A stretch of 64,000 nt of DNA from an uncultured Aquimarina sp. GTDB taxonomy: Bacteria > Bacteroidota > Bacteroidia > Flavobacteriales > Flavobacteriaceae. The DNA is taken from assembly GCA_947498705.1 (NCBI GenBank), contig CANMLW010000009.1, positions 62,001-126,000 of the forward strand, in the 5' to 3' direction. This document shows, piece by piece, positions 17,034-26,213 of this stretch. The position numbers and the translations under genes are program-made. The notes beneath the pieces were generated by a model that was not told where the DNA came from, did not search any database, and was given only the letters and a program-made list of their open reading frames with translations. Position 1 is the stretch's first letter. Each line of letters opens with the position of its first letter.

Positions 17034-17177
17034 TTCAATCTGGATTAAATATTCCTTGGGTGTTTTATAGACTCAAAAATTATAGCACTTAATACTAATG
17101 TTTGAGTTTAGACAGTACTTCATTCAGTATAGAAGAAATGTCAAAAGTATAACTAACTAATCTATATTTTGAGAAGG

Positions 17178-17215
17178 AAACACTCTCGGGTACTGATATA
17201 CTCGGGGGTGTTTTT
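17178..17215 (+). terminator. Hairpin with T-run between xusB-like and xusC-like genes
   Basis: AACACTCTCGGGTA pairs with TACTCGGGGGTGTT (some G-U) around a short loop, followed by TTTTTGTTTGTTTTTTT. It lies 25 bp before the PepSY gene start, so it may partly terminate receptor transcription and keep the reductase at lower level. Confidence 0.6.
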
Positions 17216-17239
17216 GTTTGTTTTTTTAAAAAGAGAAAT

Positions 17240-18421
17240 ATGTCATCAGTAAAAAAGAAAAATACACGTAAAACCATTTTACAATTGCATAAAATACTGG
17301 GCCTGATTACAGGTGTGGTTCTTTTTGTAGTATCGATTACAGGATGTTTATGGGTTTTTAAAGAAGAGATAGAGAGTTTTTATGATGACTATAAATATGT
17401 AACTCCTCGGCAACAAGATTTTATTGCAGCTTCTAAGGTCAAGTCTTTAGCAGAGCAGGTAATACCTAATAAAACCATACATGGGGTGATCTACGGTAAA
17501 CCGAATGAAGCTATCGAAGTTGTTTTTTACCAGACAGCACCAGAACTGTTTTATCAAAGTGTTTTTATAGATCCATATACAGGCGACTTTATAAAAAGAA
17601 TAGATAACAACGCCGGTTTTTTCGCATTTGTATTAAAAGGACATATTCGTTTATGGTTACCAGAAGCCATTGGTTCGAGGATTATATCCTATTCGGTTTT
17701 ATTGTTTTTGATAATTTTAATTAGTGGGTTATTTCTTTGGTGGCCTAGAAATAATAAAAACTGGCGTCAACGACTAAAGTTTGATTGGAATAGTAAAACC
17801 CGTTGGAAAAGAAAAAACTTTGATTTGCATACTGTTACAGGCTTCTATATATCTTCTCTAGGGTTAGTATTTGCATTTACAGGATGCGTTATGGCTTTTA
17901 ATTGGTTTTACTTTATAGCTTATGTAGCAACAGGAGGAGATAAAGCACCACAGTTTATTATGCCCAATAATGAGAGCGAAATAGTGATCAATACAACGAA
18001 TACTCCTGTTTATGACCAACTAATTCCCAGGTTGTATAAAACCCATAAGGATGCACATAGTTTCGAACTTCATTATCCAGAAAATGATTCGACCGCTGTG
18101 TTGGTTGAAGTAAGTAATTCTAAAGGACTCTATTATAACATGGATTACCTTTTTTTTGATCAAAATACCCTAAAAGAGATCGAAACCACCAGTATCTACG
18201 GAAAATATAAAGATGCTCATTTTGCAGATAAAGTAATACGAATGAATTATGACATTCATATCGGATCAATAGGTGGTTTAGCCGGTAAAATCATCGCGTT
18301 TTTGGCGAGCTTGATTTGCGCAACACTACCCGTTAGCGGAATCTTATTGTGGTATGGCAAAAAATACAAAAAGAAGAAAAAACCTGTGGTAAAACCAAAA
18401 CTAGTGGTTAAAACAGCTTAA
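17240..18421 (+). CDS. xusC: PepSY-domain inner-membrane protein, XusC-like reductase
   Basis: A 393-residue PepSY-associated membrane protein (PepSY_TM). The N-terminal helix (LHKILGLITGVVLFVVSITG) is followed by a periplasmic PepSY domain, then TM helices near 145-170 (with LWWPRNN just after), 200-225 and 340-365, and a Lys-rich cytoplasmic tail. Conserved histidines (LHK near the N-terminus, FDLHTVTG and NYDIHIGS) match the haem-ligand positions of PepSY reductases such as FoxB/XusC. The expected role is reduction of the siderophore-bound iron in the periplasm. It forms the third gene of the xus-like operon. Confidence 0.88.
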   Translation: MSSVKKKNTRKTILQLHKILGLITGVVLFVVSITGCLWVFKEEIESFYDDYKYVTPRQQDFIAASKVKSLAEQVIPNKTIHGVIYGKPNEAIEVVFYQTAPELFYQSVFIDPYTGDFIKRIDNNAGFFAFVLKGHIRLWLPEAIGSRIISYSVLLFLIILISGLFLWWPRNNKNWRQRLKFDWNSKTRWKRKNFDLHTVTGFYISSLGLVFAFTGCVMAFNWFYFIAYVATGGDKAPQFIMPNNESEIVINTTNTPVYDQLIPRLYKTHKDAHSFELHYPENDSTAVLVEVSNSKGLYYNMDYLFFDQNTLKEIETTSIYGKYKDAHFADKVIRMNYDIHIGSIGGLAGKIIAFLASLICATLPVSGILLWYGKKYKKKKKPVVKPKLVVKTA

Positions 18422-18611
18422 AAAGTAAGTAAGGGATTTTTATTAGAAAAAACTGATATCATTTTTTATTTGATATTTTATTTAAGTTAGAAGCAATTTC
18501 TTGTCATTTGTCAATAAAAGAAAGTTTGAAACATTATAGATTTGAGTTATAAATGATATTTATAGGCTTCTAATCTAGTATAAACCAAATGAAAACAGGA
18601 ACTTGTGCTTT

Positions 18612-19202
18612 ATGATAAACGAAAAGCAGGATCTCATAGCATTTATAAAAAAGGTTATTCCTGATAATGCTGTTGTTCCTATACAGACTATCACCGATTT
18701 TTTTCTTTATAAAAAGATCAAAAAAGGAGATTTATTGGTAGTAAAAGGATGTTTTAGTGATGATTATTTCTTTTTGAGTAGCGGATTGATGCGTACGTAT
18801 TTGTATGACGTAAATGCCAATGAAATTACCACCGATTTTCATACAGAAAAGAACATTGTTTTTGAACCAACTTCATTTTTTAAAAGAACACAATCACAAG
18901 TGTATATTCAAGCAGTAGTAGACTGCGAAGGGTATTATTTACCTTATAAGCAATTAAACAAACTGTTTCATGAAATGCCCACATTCAGGGATTTCGGAAG
19001 AGCTATTTTGGTAAAAGAGTTTATTGCATCCAAAGAAAGAACCATTTCGATGATCAATCAAACAGCAGAACAACGATATAGCTCTTTGATACAATCCAGT
19101 CCAGAGATCATAGGTAAAGCTCCGTTAAAACAAATAGCTTCCTATTTGGGGATCACCGATAGTACATTAAGTCGTATTCGTAGAGATTTTTCTAAAGCAT
19201 GA
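18612..19202 (+). CDS. Crp/Fnr-family transcription regulator
   Basis: A 196-residue cNMP-binding-fold regulator. The beta-roll starts at KKIKKGDLLVVKGCFSDDYFFL, with SSGLMRTYLYDVNANEITTDF typical of Bacteroidota Crp/Fnr proteins. The C-terminal helix-turn-helix is short: LKQIASYLGITDSTLSRIRRDF. ATG at 18612 is preferred over an in-frame TTG nine bases upstream. It lies directly upstream (70 bp) of a small membrane-protein gene on the same strand, its probable target or partner. The ligand is unknown, and the cyclic-nucleotide residues are not evident. Confidence 0.85.
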   Translation: MINEKQDLIAFIKKVIPDNAVVPIQTITDFFLYKKIKKGDLLVVKGCFSDDYFFLSSGLMRTYLYDVNANEITTDFHTEKNIVFEPTSFFKRTQSQVYIQAVVDCEGYYLPYKQLNKLFHEMPTFRDFGRAILVKEFIASKERTISMINQTAEQRYSSLIQSSPEIIGKAPLKQIASYLGITDSTLSRIRRDFSKA

Positions 19203-19272
19203 TTTCTTGATAAATGGCAAGAAGATTCTCTGGATAAATGACCAAATTTGAATCAACTTTTATTCAAATACT

Positions 19273-19941
19273 ATGATATCTATATTTGATAGTACAGCAA
19301 TTTTGTTCATTATTCTTACGCTTATAACAGTTTTTATTTTTTATCGCACTGCTTCAAAAAACAAATGGGTTTTATGGCTATGTACTGGTATGGGTTTATT
19401 ACAAGCTATATTGGGATTAACAGGGTTTTATCAGGTAACGTCTACAATACCTCCCAGGTTTCCATTATTATTACTACCTAGCGTTATTCTAATTGTAGTA
19501 GTATTCCTTTCGAAAAAAGGAAGAATGTTTGTCGACTCTTTGAATATCAAATGGATGACATTATTACATATTATACGCATTCCCGTTGAGTTACTATTGT
19601 ATTTCATTTTTTTGAAAGGTTTAATTCCGGTAGAAATGACTTTTGAGGGATATAACTTTGATATTCTTTCTGGACTATCTGCGCCGTTTGTTTATTATAT
19701 GGTTTTTTATAAAAGATGGGCAACCAAAAGCTTTCTTCTTTTCTGGAATTTTATTGGATTGGGACTTTTAATAACTATAGTAACTATTGCTATTTTGGCT
19801 TTTGAGTCTCCTTTTCAACAATTAGCATTTGATCAACCTAATATTGGAGTTACTCTTTTTCCGCTTGTTTGGTTACCATCTATTGTTGTACCAATAGTTT
19901 TGTTATCGCATTTGGCAAGTATTAAACAACTTATAGAATAA
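19273..19941 (+). CDS. Conserved hypothetical membrane protein
   Basis: 222 residues with seven or so predicted helices and no signal peptide. Characteristic pieces are GLTGFYQVTSTIPPRFPLLLLP and FVYYMVFYKRWATKSFLLFWN. I have seen such proteins next to Crp/Fnr or AraC regulators in Flavobacteriia, but no function is known to me. It lies between a Crp/Fnr and an AraC regulator on the same strand, with small gaps, so co-regulation is likely. Confidence 0.6.
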   Translation: MISIFDSTAILFIILTLITVFIFYRTASKNKWVLWLCTGMGLLQAILGLTGFYQVTSTIPPRFPLLLLPSVILIVVVFLSKKGRMFVDSLNIKWMTLLHIIRIPVELLLYFIFLKGLIPVEMTFEGYNFDILSGLSAPFVYYMVFYKRWATKSFLLFWNFIGLGLLITIVTIAILAFESPFQQLAFDQPNIGVTLFPLVWLPSIVVPIVLLSHLASIKQLIE

Positions 19942-19987
19942 ATATACTATTGTGGTTGTTTAATCGTATTTAATTGTATATTAAAAT

Positions 19988-20827
19988 ATGAGGGAAGAAG
20001 AAGCTTTTTTGTACAAACTTGATCATTTTGATAATATGGAGTTGTTGTCAGCGACCTATATCGATCAAAAGTTTCCGATGCATTGTCACGATACATTTTG
20101 TATAGGAATTTTGGAAGAAGGTTCAGAAATAGTATCCATATCTAATAATGATCTTATAATTCCTGCTAATTCTGTGATCATTATTAATCCAGAAGAAGCA
20201 CATGCAAATTATGCGTTAGATGACTATGGGTGGAAATATAAAATGATGTATATAAATCCTGATGTTTTAAAATTTGCTTCTTCGTTGATTGGAAAATGGA
20301 CTACTCAGATACTATTTAAAGAATATAGCATACAAGATGAGGTAGCATTTAATTATGTGAAATCATTTTTTGATGGATTAGAGCATAAATCTTCTTCAGA
20401 GATGGAAATTCAATTAAGAAATTTGGTATCCTATCTCATAACAAATTATAGTATCAAAAATCTCGAAATTAGCAAGAATGATCGATATACAGATCGTAGT
20501 GAAGATGTTAAGTTTTTTCTTGATGAAAAATTCGATACCAAATTAAACCTGGATGATATTGCTGACAGCATGCACACAAATAAATTTAAATTAATAAGAG
20601 AATTTAAAAAATCCACAGGGTTGACCCCAATGGCATATGTACTACATAAACGAGTACAAAAATCAAAACAACTCATTGGTAAAAATATACCTTTAGTTCA
20701 AGTTGCTCTCGAAGCTGGTTTTTATGACCAGAGTCATTTTACAAAATACTTTAAAAGTTACGTAGGAGTTACTCCTTTATCATATGTGCGCAGTTGCAAT
20801 ATTTTACAAGACTTCAATAAATATTAA
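19988..20827 (+). CDS. AraC-family regulator with N-terminal cupin
   Basis: A 279-residue regulator. The N-terminal AraC_binding cupin (FPMHCHDTFCIGILEEG... with IIPANSVIIINPEEAHA) contains the usual HxH small-molecule pocket. The C-terminal two HTH units are KLNLDDIADSMHTNKFKLIREF and VQVALEAGFYDQSHFTKYFK, ending GVTPLSYVRS. It is 36 bp upstream of the amidotransferase-like gene and likely controls it. The effector is unknown. Confidence 0.85.
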   Translation: MREEEAFLYKLDHFDNMELLSATYIDQKFPMHCHDTFCIGILEEGSEIVSISNNDLIIPANSVIIINPEEAHANYALDDYGWKYKMMYINPDVLKFASSLIGKWTTQILFKEYSIQDEVAFNYVKSFFDGLEHKSSSEMEIQLRNLVSYLITNYSIKNLEISKNDRYTDRSEDVKFFLDEKFDTKLNLDDIADSMHTNKFKLIREFKKSTGLTPMAYVLHKRVQKSKQLIGKNIPLVQVALEAGFYDQSHFTKYFKSYVGVTPLSYVRSCNILQDFNKY

Positions 20828-20863
20828 AATTAATTTTGGCTTTTATTTTAATAAAATGTAGTT

Positions 20864-21556
20864 ATGAAAAAACTCGGAATTATAGGAGAATACGATTCAA
20901 CATTTCCTCCGCACATTGCAACAAATAAAGCTATAGAATATTCTAGCACCTTCGTAGGTATAACGATCAAGTATGAATGGATTTCTACTGATGAAATTAC
21001 AAAAAACATGGATCAGATCGTAAAACAATGTGGTGGGTTTTGGATCGCTCCTGGTAGTCCTTACAAGAACATGGAGGCAGCTTTACGAATAATAAAATAT
21101 GCCAGAGTAAATAATATCCCTGTTTTAGGCACCTGTGGTGGGTTTCAACACATAGTAATCGAATATGCTAGAAATGTATTACATATAAAGGATGCAGAGC
21201 ATGCAGAATACGACCCTTATGCTTCAGAATTGGTAGTAAACCATTTAACCTGCACATTAGCAGGTCAGGAGCTAAAAATTAGTATATCGGACCAAAGATC
21301 TAAAACTTTTTCTTTATATCAATCGATAGAAGCAAGCGAGCAGTATTATTGTAATTTTGGCCTTAATCCAAAGTATCAACAACAATTACATGAATCAGGA
21401 TTAAAAGTGGTAGGGACAGATGATACCAACGAGGCAAGGATACTAGAGTTATCAGATCACATATTTTTTATCGCAACATTGTTTGTACCGCAAAATTCTT
21501 CTACCAAAGAAAAACCTCATCCTATTATTACTGGATTTATAAATGCTCTTAAATAA
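20864..21556 (+). CDS. CTP-synthase-like class I glutamine amidotransferase homologue lacking His-Pro-Glu
   Basis: A 230-residue protein matching the amidotransferase half of CTP synthase and its stand-alone relatives: KLGIIGEYD at the start, GGFWIAPGSPYKNMEAAL (oxyanion region), and the nucleophile elbow VLGTCGGFQH with Cys91. Where CTP synthases have the catalytic His-Pro-Glu (FxHPE), this protein has Val208-Pro209-Gln210 (FVPQ), then SSTKEKPHPIITGF. Without the His and Glu, ordinary glutamine hydrolysis should fail, so it may use another His or act as a binding protein. It is downstream of an AraC regulator in the same direction. Known biochemistry for this subgroup is not available to me. 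Confidence 0.75.
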   Translation: MKKLGIIGEYDSTFPPHIATNKAIEYSSTFVGITIKYEWISTDEITKNMDQIVKQCGGFWIAPGSPYKNMEAALRIIKYARVNNIPVLGTCGGFQHIVIEYARNVLHIKDAEHAEYDPYASELVVNHLTCTLAGQELKISISDQRSKTFSLYQSIEASEQYYCNFGLNPKYQQQLHESGLKVVGTDDTNEARILELSDHIFFIATLFVPQNSSTKEKPHPIITGFINALK

Positions 21557-21739
21557 AACTGAAGTTACTAAGAAAATAATTGAGAAAAGAAAAAGAAGAT
21601 TCTTGATTTGTTTCGAATAGATTATGATTCGGTTAGCTATGACTATCGTATATATTTACTTTGGGGAAAAGCTTTACTAAAAATAATTGATATTCATTTT
21701 CGATAACAAAATTGGTAAGAACCTTCTTTTTAATTCAAT

Positions 21740-21995
21740 TTTGACATTAGCGTGATATTTTTATCGACAATGTTGTTTTTTATGGGGAGTTTTATGAGTA
21801 CACTTCAAATATAAATGGAATCGTTTCTTTTTTTCTTTAAGTTTCGATCAGTAGGATATTGCTGTCGACGAATGGTTTTTATCTAAAGTTTAGTGTTTTA
21901 AAAAAAGAAAAAGAAAGCTTTTGCGATTGTTTGAAAACTAGAGATTTCTAGTATAGTTGGTAATAACTCATTCTATATAATCTTTGGGGAAAAGT
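21740..21995. repeat. Duplicated conserved non-coding blocks (with 22047-22072)
   Basis: The 572-bp gap between two convergent genes holds two copies of a two-block pattern. Block A is ATTTTGACATTAGCGTGATATTTTTA, at ~21739-21764 and again ~22047-22072. Block B is CTTTGGGGAAAAG, at 21659-21671 and 21982-21995. The copies are ~310-320 bp apart and in the same order. Neither strand has a credible ORF; minus-strand ATGs give only 3-8 codons. Because the blocks are conserved while the rest drifts, a duplicated RNA leader, small RNA or remnant of duplicated small genes is likely. Confidence 0.55.
21806..21875 (-). promoter_or_regulatory. Orphan LytTR-type promoter (site a)
   Basis: Read on the minus strand: the half-sites CCATTCGTCG (21875-21866) and CTACTGATCG (21854-21845) start 21 bp apart, followed by TATATTTG (21813-21806), a perfect TAnnTTTG. 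The distance from box to repeat is the same 39 bp as at sites b, c and d. Transcription would start near 21799 and run leftward through a region without an ORF and then antisense to the end of the amidotransferase gene. The boxes resemble AlgR sites (CCGTTCGTC). Confidence 0.65.
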
Positions 21996-22128
21996 GTTAT
22001 AAATATAGCTTTGGTTATTTTTTATAAAGCTTTCTTTTTCAGTTTCATTTTGACATTAGCGTGATATTTTTAAAGAACAATGTGTCTACGCAGTTGTATT
22101 ATTGTAATCCTTGGGGTAATCAAGTTTA

Positions 22129-22950
22129 TTATGCAGCAAACGCAGGGGTTGTTGTTCCAAAAACTTCTATGATAGGATCCTGAATAATAGTTTTGTTAGT
22201 ATAGTTTAAATTTTGAAGTATGTTATAATTAAACCAGATAGATACTAATCTGTAAGGAATTTCTAAAGAATCTTTTAGTCCTAATTTAGAATCTTCCATA
22301 TGTACCCATCTTTTTAAAGGCTGTTCGTAGATTTTATTCATGATGGTTGCTTTTCCAAAATGTCTTTTCATTTTAATAAACATTTCTACATCGAATAACC
22401 ATCTGCTAAAAAAGTTTTTATTAAAAATTACAGGTACAAGTTCTGCTTTAAAGACTTTAGCACCGCACTGTGTATCTTGAATAGATAGTCCCAGTATAAA
22501 TACGATTAGGATATTGATTAGTTTAGAGATCATTGCTCTTACTCCATTTTTTTTAATAGTTTCAGAAGCATTTTTGGCTCTGGATCCAAATACAAAACTT
22601 AATTCTTTATTTGTTTTTAATGTTTTTAAAAGTCCATCAAAGTCTTCAAAATCTGTAGATAAATCAGCATCGATGAATCCAATAAATTTAATATCACTTC
22701 TACTGTGCAGGTATCTGGCACCTGCTCTTACTGCTGCTGCTTTTCCAGAGTTCTTTTTGATATCGATAACACTTACTTTATTAGTGTCTATAGATTGTAT
22801 CTTCATTAATACATCTATAGTGTTGTCTTTACTTCCATCATTTACGAAACATAAATGATACTCATTTTCTTCTTTTATAAAATTTATAAATGCGGTTACA
22901 TTTAATCTGTTTTCTTCGTTATAGCAAGGGATGATAATTCCGGTTTTCAT
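22129..22950 (-). CDS. Family 2 glycosyltransferase (dolichyl-phosphate-sugar-synthase-like)
   Basis: 273 residues. The N-terminal GT-A fold begins TGIIIPCYNEENRL and continues with FVNDGSKDNT (nucleotide binding) and FIDADLSTD (the DxD metal site). One C-terminal hydrophobic stretch (LINILIVFILGLSIQDTQCGAKVF) places it at the membrane, as in polyprenyl-phosphate glycosyltransferases. It probably loads a sugar on undecaprenyl phosphate for the polysaccharide locus. It is divergent from the GT-C-like operon at 23124 and has a LytTR-type promoter (site b). The C-terminus ends with a short tail not typical of the family. Confidence 0.88.
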   Translation of the reverse strand: MKTGIIIPCYNEENRLNVTAFINFIKEENEYHLCFVNDGSKDNTIDVLMKIQSIDTNKVSVIDIKKNSGKAAAVRAGARYLHSRSDIKFIGFIDADLSTDFEDFDGLLKTLKTNKELSFVFGSRAKNASETIKKNGVRAMISKLINILIVFILGLSIQDTQCGAKVFKAELVPVIFNKNFFSRWLFDVEMFIKMKRHFGKATIMNKIYEQPLKRWVHMEDSKLGLKDSLEIPYRLVSIWFNYNILQNLNYTNKTIIQDPIIEVFGTTTPAFAA

Positions 22951-22975
22951 AATTGATTATTTTAGGATTACATTT

Positions 22976-23045
22976 CAAAAGTAGGCACGATTTAAGCTTT
23001 TACTAGGGAGATTTCGGCGAGTAGGTTGTTGCTTTCGGTGAATGG
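22976..23045 (-). promoter_or_regulatory. LytTR-type promoter of the GT2 gene (site b)
   Basis: On the minus strand the half-sites CCATTCACCG (23045-23036) and CTACTCGCCG (23024-23015) are 21 bp apart, and TACTTTTG (22983-22976) fits TAnnTTTG. The GT2 start codon is 26 bp further on. No TTTG -33 element is present, as expected for an activator-dependent promoter. A single further half-site in the other orientation, CCATTCGTCT, lies at ~23066-23075, nearer the 23124 gene. Confidence 0.7.
22982..22998 (+). promoter_or_regulatory. Sigma-54-type promoter candidate for the polysaccharide operon
   Basis: TAGGCACGATTTAAGCT has GG (22984-22985) and GC (22996-22997) exactly 12 bp apart, and GGCACG matches the -24 element well; the -12 element (AAGC) is weak. 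The start would be near 23009, upstream of the gene at 23124, and the LytTR repeats would then lie in its leader. Chance occurrence cannot be excluded. Confidence 0.35.
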
Positions 23046-23123
23046 TTTTTATCGAAAGACATGCCATTCGTCTAAACCAAACTTTATTGTATATTTAATA
23101 TCGAAAACTTATGGCGAGCTTTT

Positions 23124-26100
23124 ATGGATAAAACCACGAACAGGTATTTAATCAGTGCATTACTCATGGGAGTGGTTTTTCATGGCACTTCTATTTTCTT
23201 CACCTTAGAGTCTACCTACGATGCACTTATTCATTTATTTTTTGGAAACCACTATGCCAATAATTGGTTCGAAACCTGGAACTATAGTTGGTATACTGGG
23301 TTTACCGTTATGGGGTATCCACCACTAGTACATCAAAGTATAGGGTTGCTTTCGTATATAGGAGGACTTAAATTTGGTCTGTTTACCGTTGCTATTATTG
23401 CTATTGTTCTTTTTATAACGGGTATCTATCGTTTTGCCCTATTACTTAGTTCAAATAGGAAGGTAGCAGGATATACCGCAGTTCTAGCGGTATTTTCTTC
23501 TGCATTTATAGAGACACTTCATATTTTTGGGCAATTACCTAGTATCATAGGACTGTCTGTGTTATTGCATGCATTGCCAGAGATTTATCTCTGGTTAAAA
23601 ATAGGTAGGTATGTTTATTTAATAAATGCATTAAGTCTTATTGCGGTAACCGTAACCTCTCATCATGTAACTCCAATTTTTGGAATGATATTTTTTATTT
23701 TTCCATTAATAGGGATGGTACTCATGGATGTATCTAAAGAAAGGGTAAGCACTTATCGCGAAATTAGGTTCGTAATATTTATACAAAGTTTTTTATCTCT
23801 GTTTAAAAGGATTGTAGGATTTGGTTTTGGAGCACTGGTGTTAATTATTGTTTGTATTCTTCCGTATTGGATCAACACCAAAAACAACCCGATTACACAA
23901 GTGCCTATCCCACATGGGTCTCGAGACAACTTTTTAGAGGTAACCTCTTCCGGTTTGGTGTTTTTTTTAATACCATGGGGTATTTTGTTACTTTTTATAC
24001 CTTATATATGGTATCGTTTTTTTAGCAAACGCTATTTGTTTTTTGGATTGTCAATCACCTTGTTAACTATTTTAGGAACTGGAGGTACTACTCCAATACC
24101 CAGGATGATTTTGGGAGATAATGCATTTGATATTCTTACGTTAGATCGATTTACATTATGGGCGTCGATTATGGCATTACCTATGTTCGGGGAATTTACT
24201 TATCGCTTTATAGAAGGTGATATTAAAGAAAAAGTAGAAAAAAACTATGGTAGTATCTATTATAAAATAGTGGCGGGAGTATGCGCTACTATGTTATTAG
24301 CTGTTACACTACTTACCATGAGTTTAGGATACTTTAGACCACTGCAACCCCAAAAAATCAAGATGCTTCCTATTCAGAATTTTTTGAGCCAGGATCAGCA
24401 TGATAAGTGGCGATATTTAACTTTGGGATTTGGAGATCAAATGGCTTGGTTATCGGCACAAACCAATGCAATGACAGTAGATGGTAATTATCATTCTGCC
24501 CGAAGACTTCCAGAATTAACCACCAGAGCTGTAGAACGTCTCGAAAATTCAAAATTTAGAGGCGTAGAAGGGATAGGGTCCTTACAGCAGTTTCTAACTG
24601 TACCCGAGAAATACAACCTTAAATATGTGTTTTCTAATGATAAATTCTACGATCCTATTTTATACTTCTGTGGGTGGCAACGATTGCGACAGTTAGAGAA
24701 TGGGATTATGGTTTGGGAAAAATTAAATGTTCCTCCTTTATCCAATATATTACCCAAAGAAGAGGTAGCTACTTTTCAGAGAATAATGTGGGGACTAATT
24801 CCTGTAAGTACAGTTGTATTGGCATTTATGATCAATATACGGTGGATATGGATTCATGCCCTCAAAACAAAAAGCAAACGCTTTCCGGTATACTTTAAAT
24901 ATGGTATTCTCTATGGGGACTTTAAAAAATATCTTTTAAAAATATCTTATATATGGGGCATATTGATCCTTGCCATAGCAGGAAATGGTCTGTATTTGAT
25001 CTATATAAAGTCTGTGAAACAGATAAGTCCAATACATGTTACAGAAGCGTATTATGATGCATTGGACATTAAAGAATATAAAAGAGCGTATTCATATCTG
25101 GATCCTCAATGCCATAAGACTATAGACCAATACATGCTCGAAATAGCGGTTAATGATGGTCTACTAAGTTCGTATGCTAAAATGGATAATATTAAGGTGT
25201 CTGTTACTGCAAAAACCGATAGTACCACCAAGGTAAAAGCTGTTACGCATTGGGTAACCCCACTAGAAAAAATCGACAAAGTGTATCATCATGAATTGGT
25301 AAAATACGGCAAAAAATGGTTTGTCAAGCCATTATCATATGATTTGGATATTCCACCAGATCAATTATATACCAGAAATACTACTACCTATTATAATCAT
25401 GGGCGTCGCAGAGTAAGTTCTGAGCAAACCTACCACGAAGATGTACTTAAGCAACCTGTGTTAGAAGTATTGTCGGCAAAGATTGTCGAACACAAAGACC
25501 AATATATGATTATAGGTGAGTTACAAAATATAGACAATGTACCAGCAGATGTTGTGGTAACAGGCACACTTTATAATGATAAAAGTGAAAAATTAGCAAA
25601 ATACAATGTCAAACATCAAATGAAACATAAGCTATTGCCTAAAGAGATCACAAGTTTTAGAATAAATTTTGAAGGGATTGCCTGGATGAATATAGAAGAA
25701 AGTAAACCAGATACCTTCGACCCCAATCAGTTTACATCATTAGATTTTAAAGAAGTTCCTACCCGTTTTAATCTACAATGTGCAGGAAATGTAGCCACGG
25801 TAGACTTATATAAGGAAGTAGCAATTAACGACCTTTCTATAACCGATAATCATATCGAAGGAGTACTTTTTAATTCTGGATTAGAAGAAGTTACTATTCC
25901 CATGCTTTTAATCTCATATTATGATCAAAATCACCAATTGGTATGGATAGATCATCAATACCTAAGAGAAGGAATTCGTCCACAACGCAAACAGTATTTT
26001 AAGTATACATTACTAGATGTGTCCTGCGTAAATTATTTTGATACCGATATGAAGAATGTTTTTGTAAATGGATTAGAGAATACATTAATTACTGATAAAG

Positions 26101-26213
26101 TGGTTCCTGAAAGAAAGGAAGAGCATAAATCCATTCAGTTTTTACCAATAAACGGTAAAGGATTTAGCTATATTAAATTAGAAGTTAATACATATATAGG
26201 AGCGCCCAATTAA
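23124..26213 (+). CDS. Large GT-C-like membrane protein with C-terminal NTF2-like and beta-sandwich domains
   Basis: 1029 residues. Residues ~1-580 form about a dozen TM helices with a periplasmic loop between the first two (YDALIHLFFGNHYANNW, then WYTGFTVMGYPPLVH). This matches the plan of PTPS-related/GT-C glycosyltransferases and polymerases, in which an acidic residue early in loop 1 is catalytic. A later helix (~610-635) precedes an NTF2-like domain (~640-735, starting TEAYYDALDIKEYKRAYSYL) and a beta-rich part resembling FxLYD domains (~775-1000). It is the first gene of a tightly packed operon: its stop overlaps the next start. The likely role is polymerising or transferring lipid-linked sugars; it may replace Wzy. 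Confidence 0.65.
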   Translation: MDKTTNRYLISALLMGVVFHGTSIFFTLESTYDALIHLFFGNHYANNWFETWNYSWYTGFTVMGYPPLVHQSIGLLSYIGGLKFGLFTVAIIAIVLFITGIYRFALLLSSNRKVAGYTAVLAVFSSAFIETLHIFGQLPSIIGLSVLLHALPEIYLWLKIGRYVYLINALSLIAVTVTSHHVTPIFGMIFFIFPLIGMVLMDVSKERVSTYREIRFVIFIQSFLSLFKRIVGFGFGALVLIIVCILPYWINTKNNPITQVPIPHGSRDNFLEVTSSGLVFFLIPWGILLLFIPYIWYRFFSKRYLFFGLSITLLTILGTGGTTPIPRMILGDNAFDILTLDRFTLWASIMALPMFGEFTYRFIEGDIKEKVEKNYGSIYYKIVAGVCATMLLAVTLLTMSLGYFRPLQPQKIKMLPIQNFLSQDQHDKWRYLTLGFGDQMAWLSAQTNAMTVDGNYHSARRLPELTTRAVERLENSKFRGVEGIGSLQQFLTVPEKYNLKYVFSNDKFYDPILYFCGWQRLRQLENGIMVWEKLNVPPLSNILPKEEVATFQRIMWGLIPVSTVVLAFMINIRWIWIHALKTKSKRFPVYFKYGILYGDFKKYLLKISYIWGILILAIAGNGLYLIYIKSVKQISPIHVTEAYYDALDIKEYKRAYSYLDPQCHKTIDQYMLEIAVNDGLLSSYAKMDNIKVSVTAKTDSTTKVKAVTHWVTPLEKIDKVYHHELVKYGKKWFVKPLSYDLDIPPDQLYTRNTTTYYNHGRRRVSSEQTYHEDVLKQPVLEVLSAKIVEHKDQYMIIGELQNIDNVPADVVVTGTLYNDKSEKLAKYNVKHQMKHKLLPKEITSFRINFEGIAWMNIEESKPDTFDPNQFTSLDFKEVPTRFNLQCAGNVATVDLYKEVAINDLSITDNHIEGVLFNSGLEEVTIPMLLISYYDQNHQLVWIDHQYLREGIRPQRKQYFKYTLLDVSCVNYFDTDMKNVFVNGLENTLITDKVVPERKEEHKSIQFLPINGKGFSYIKLEVNTYIGAPN

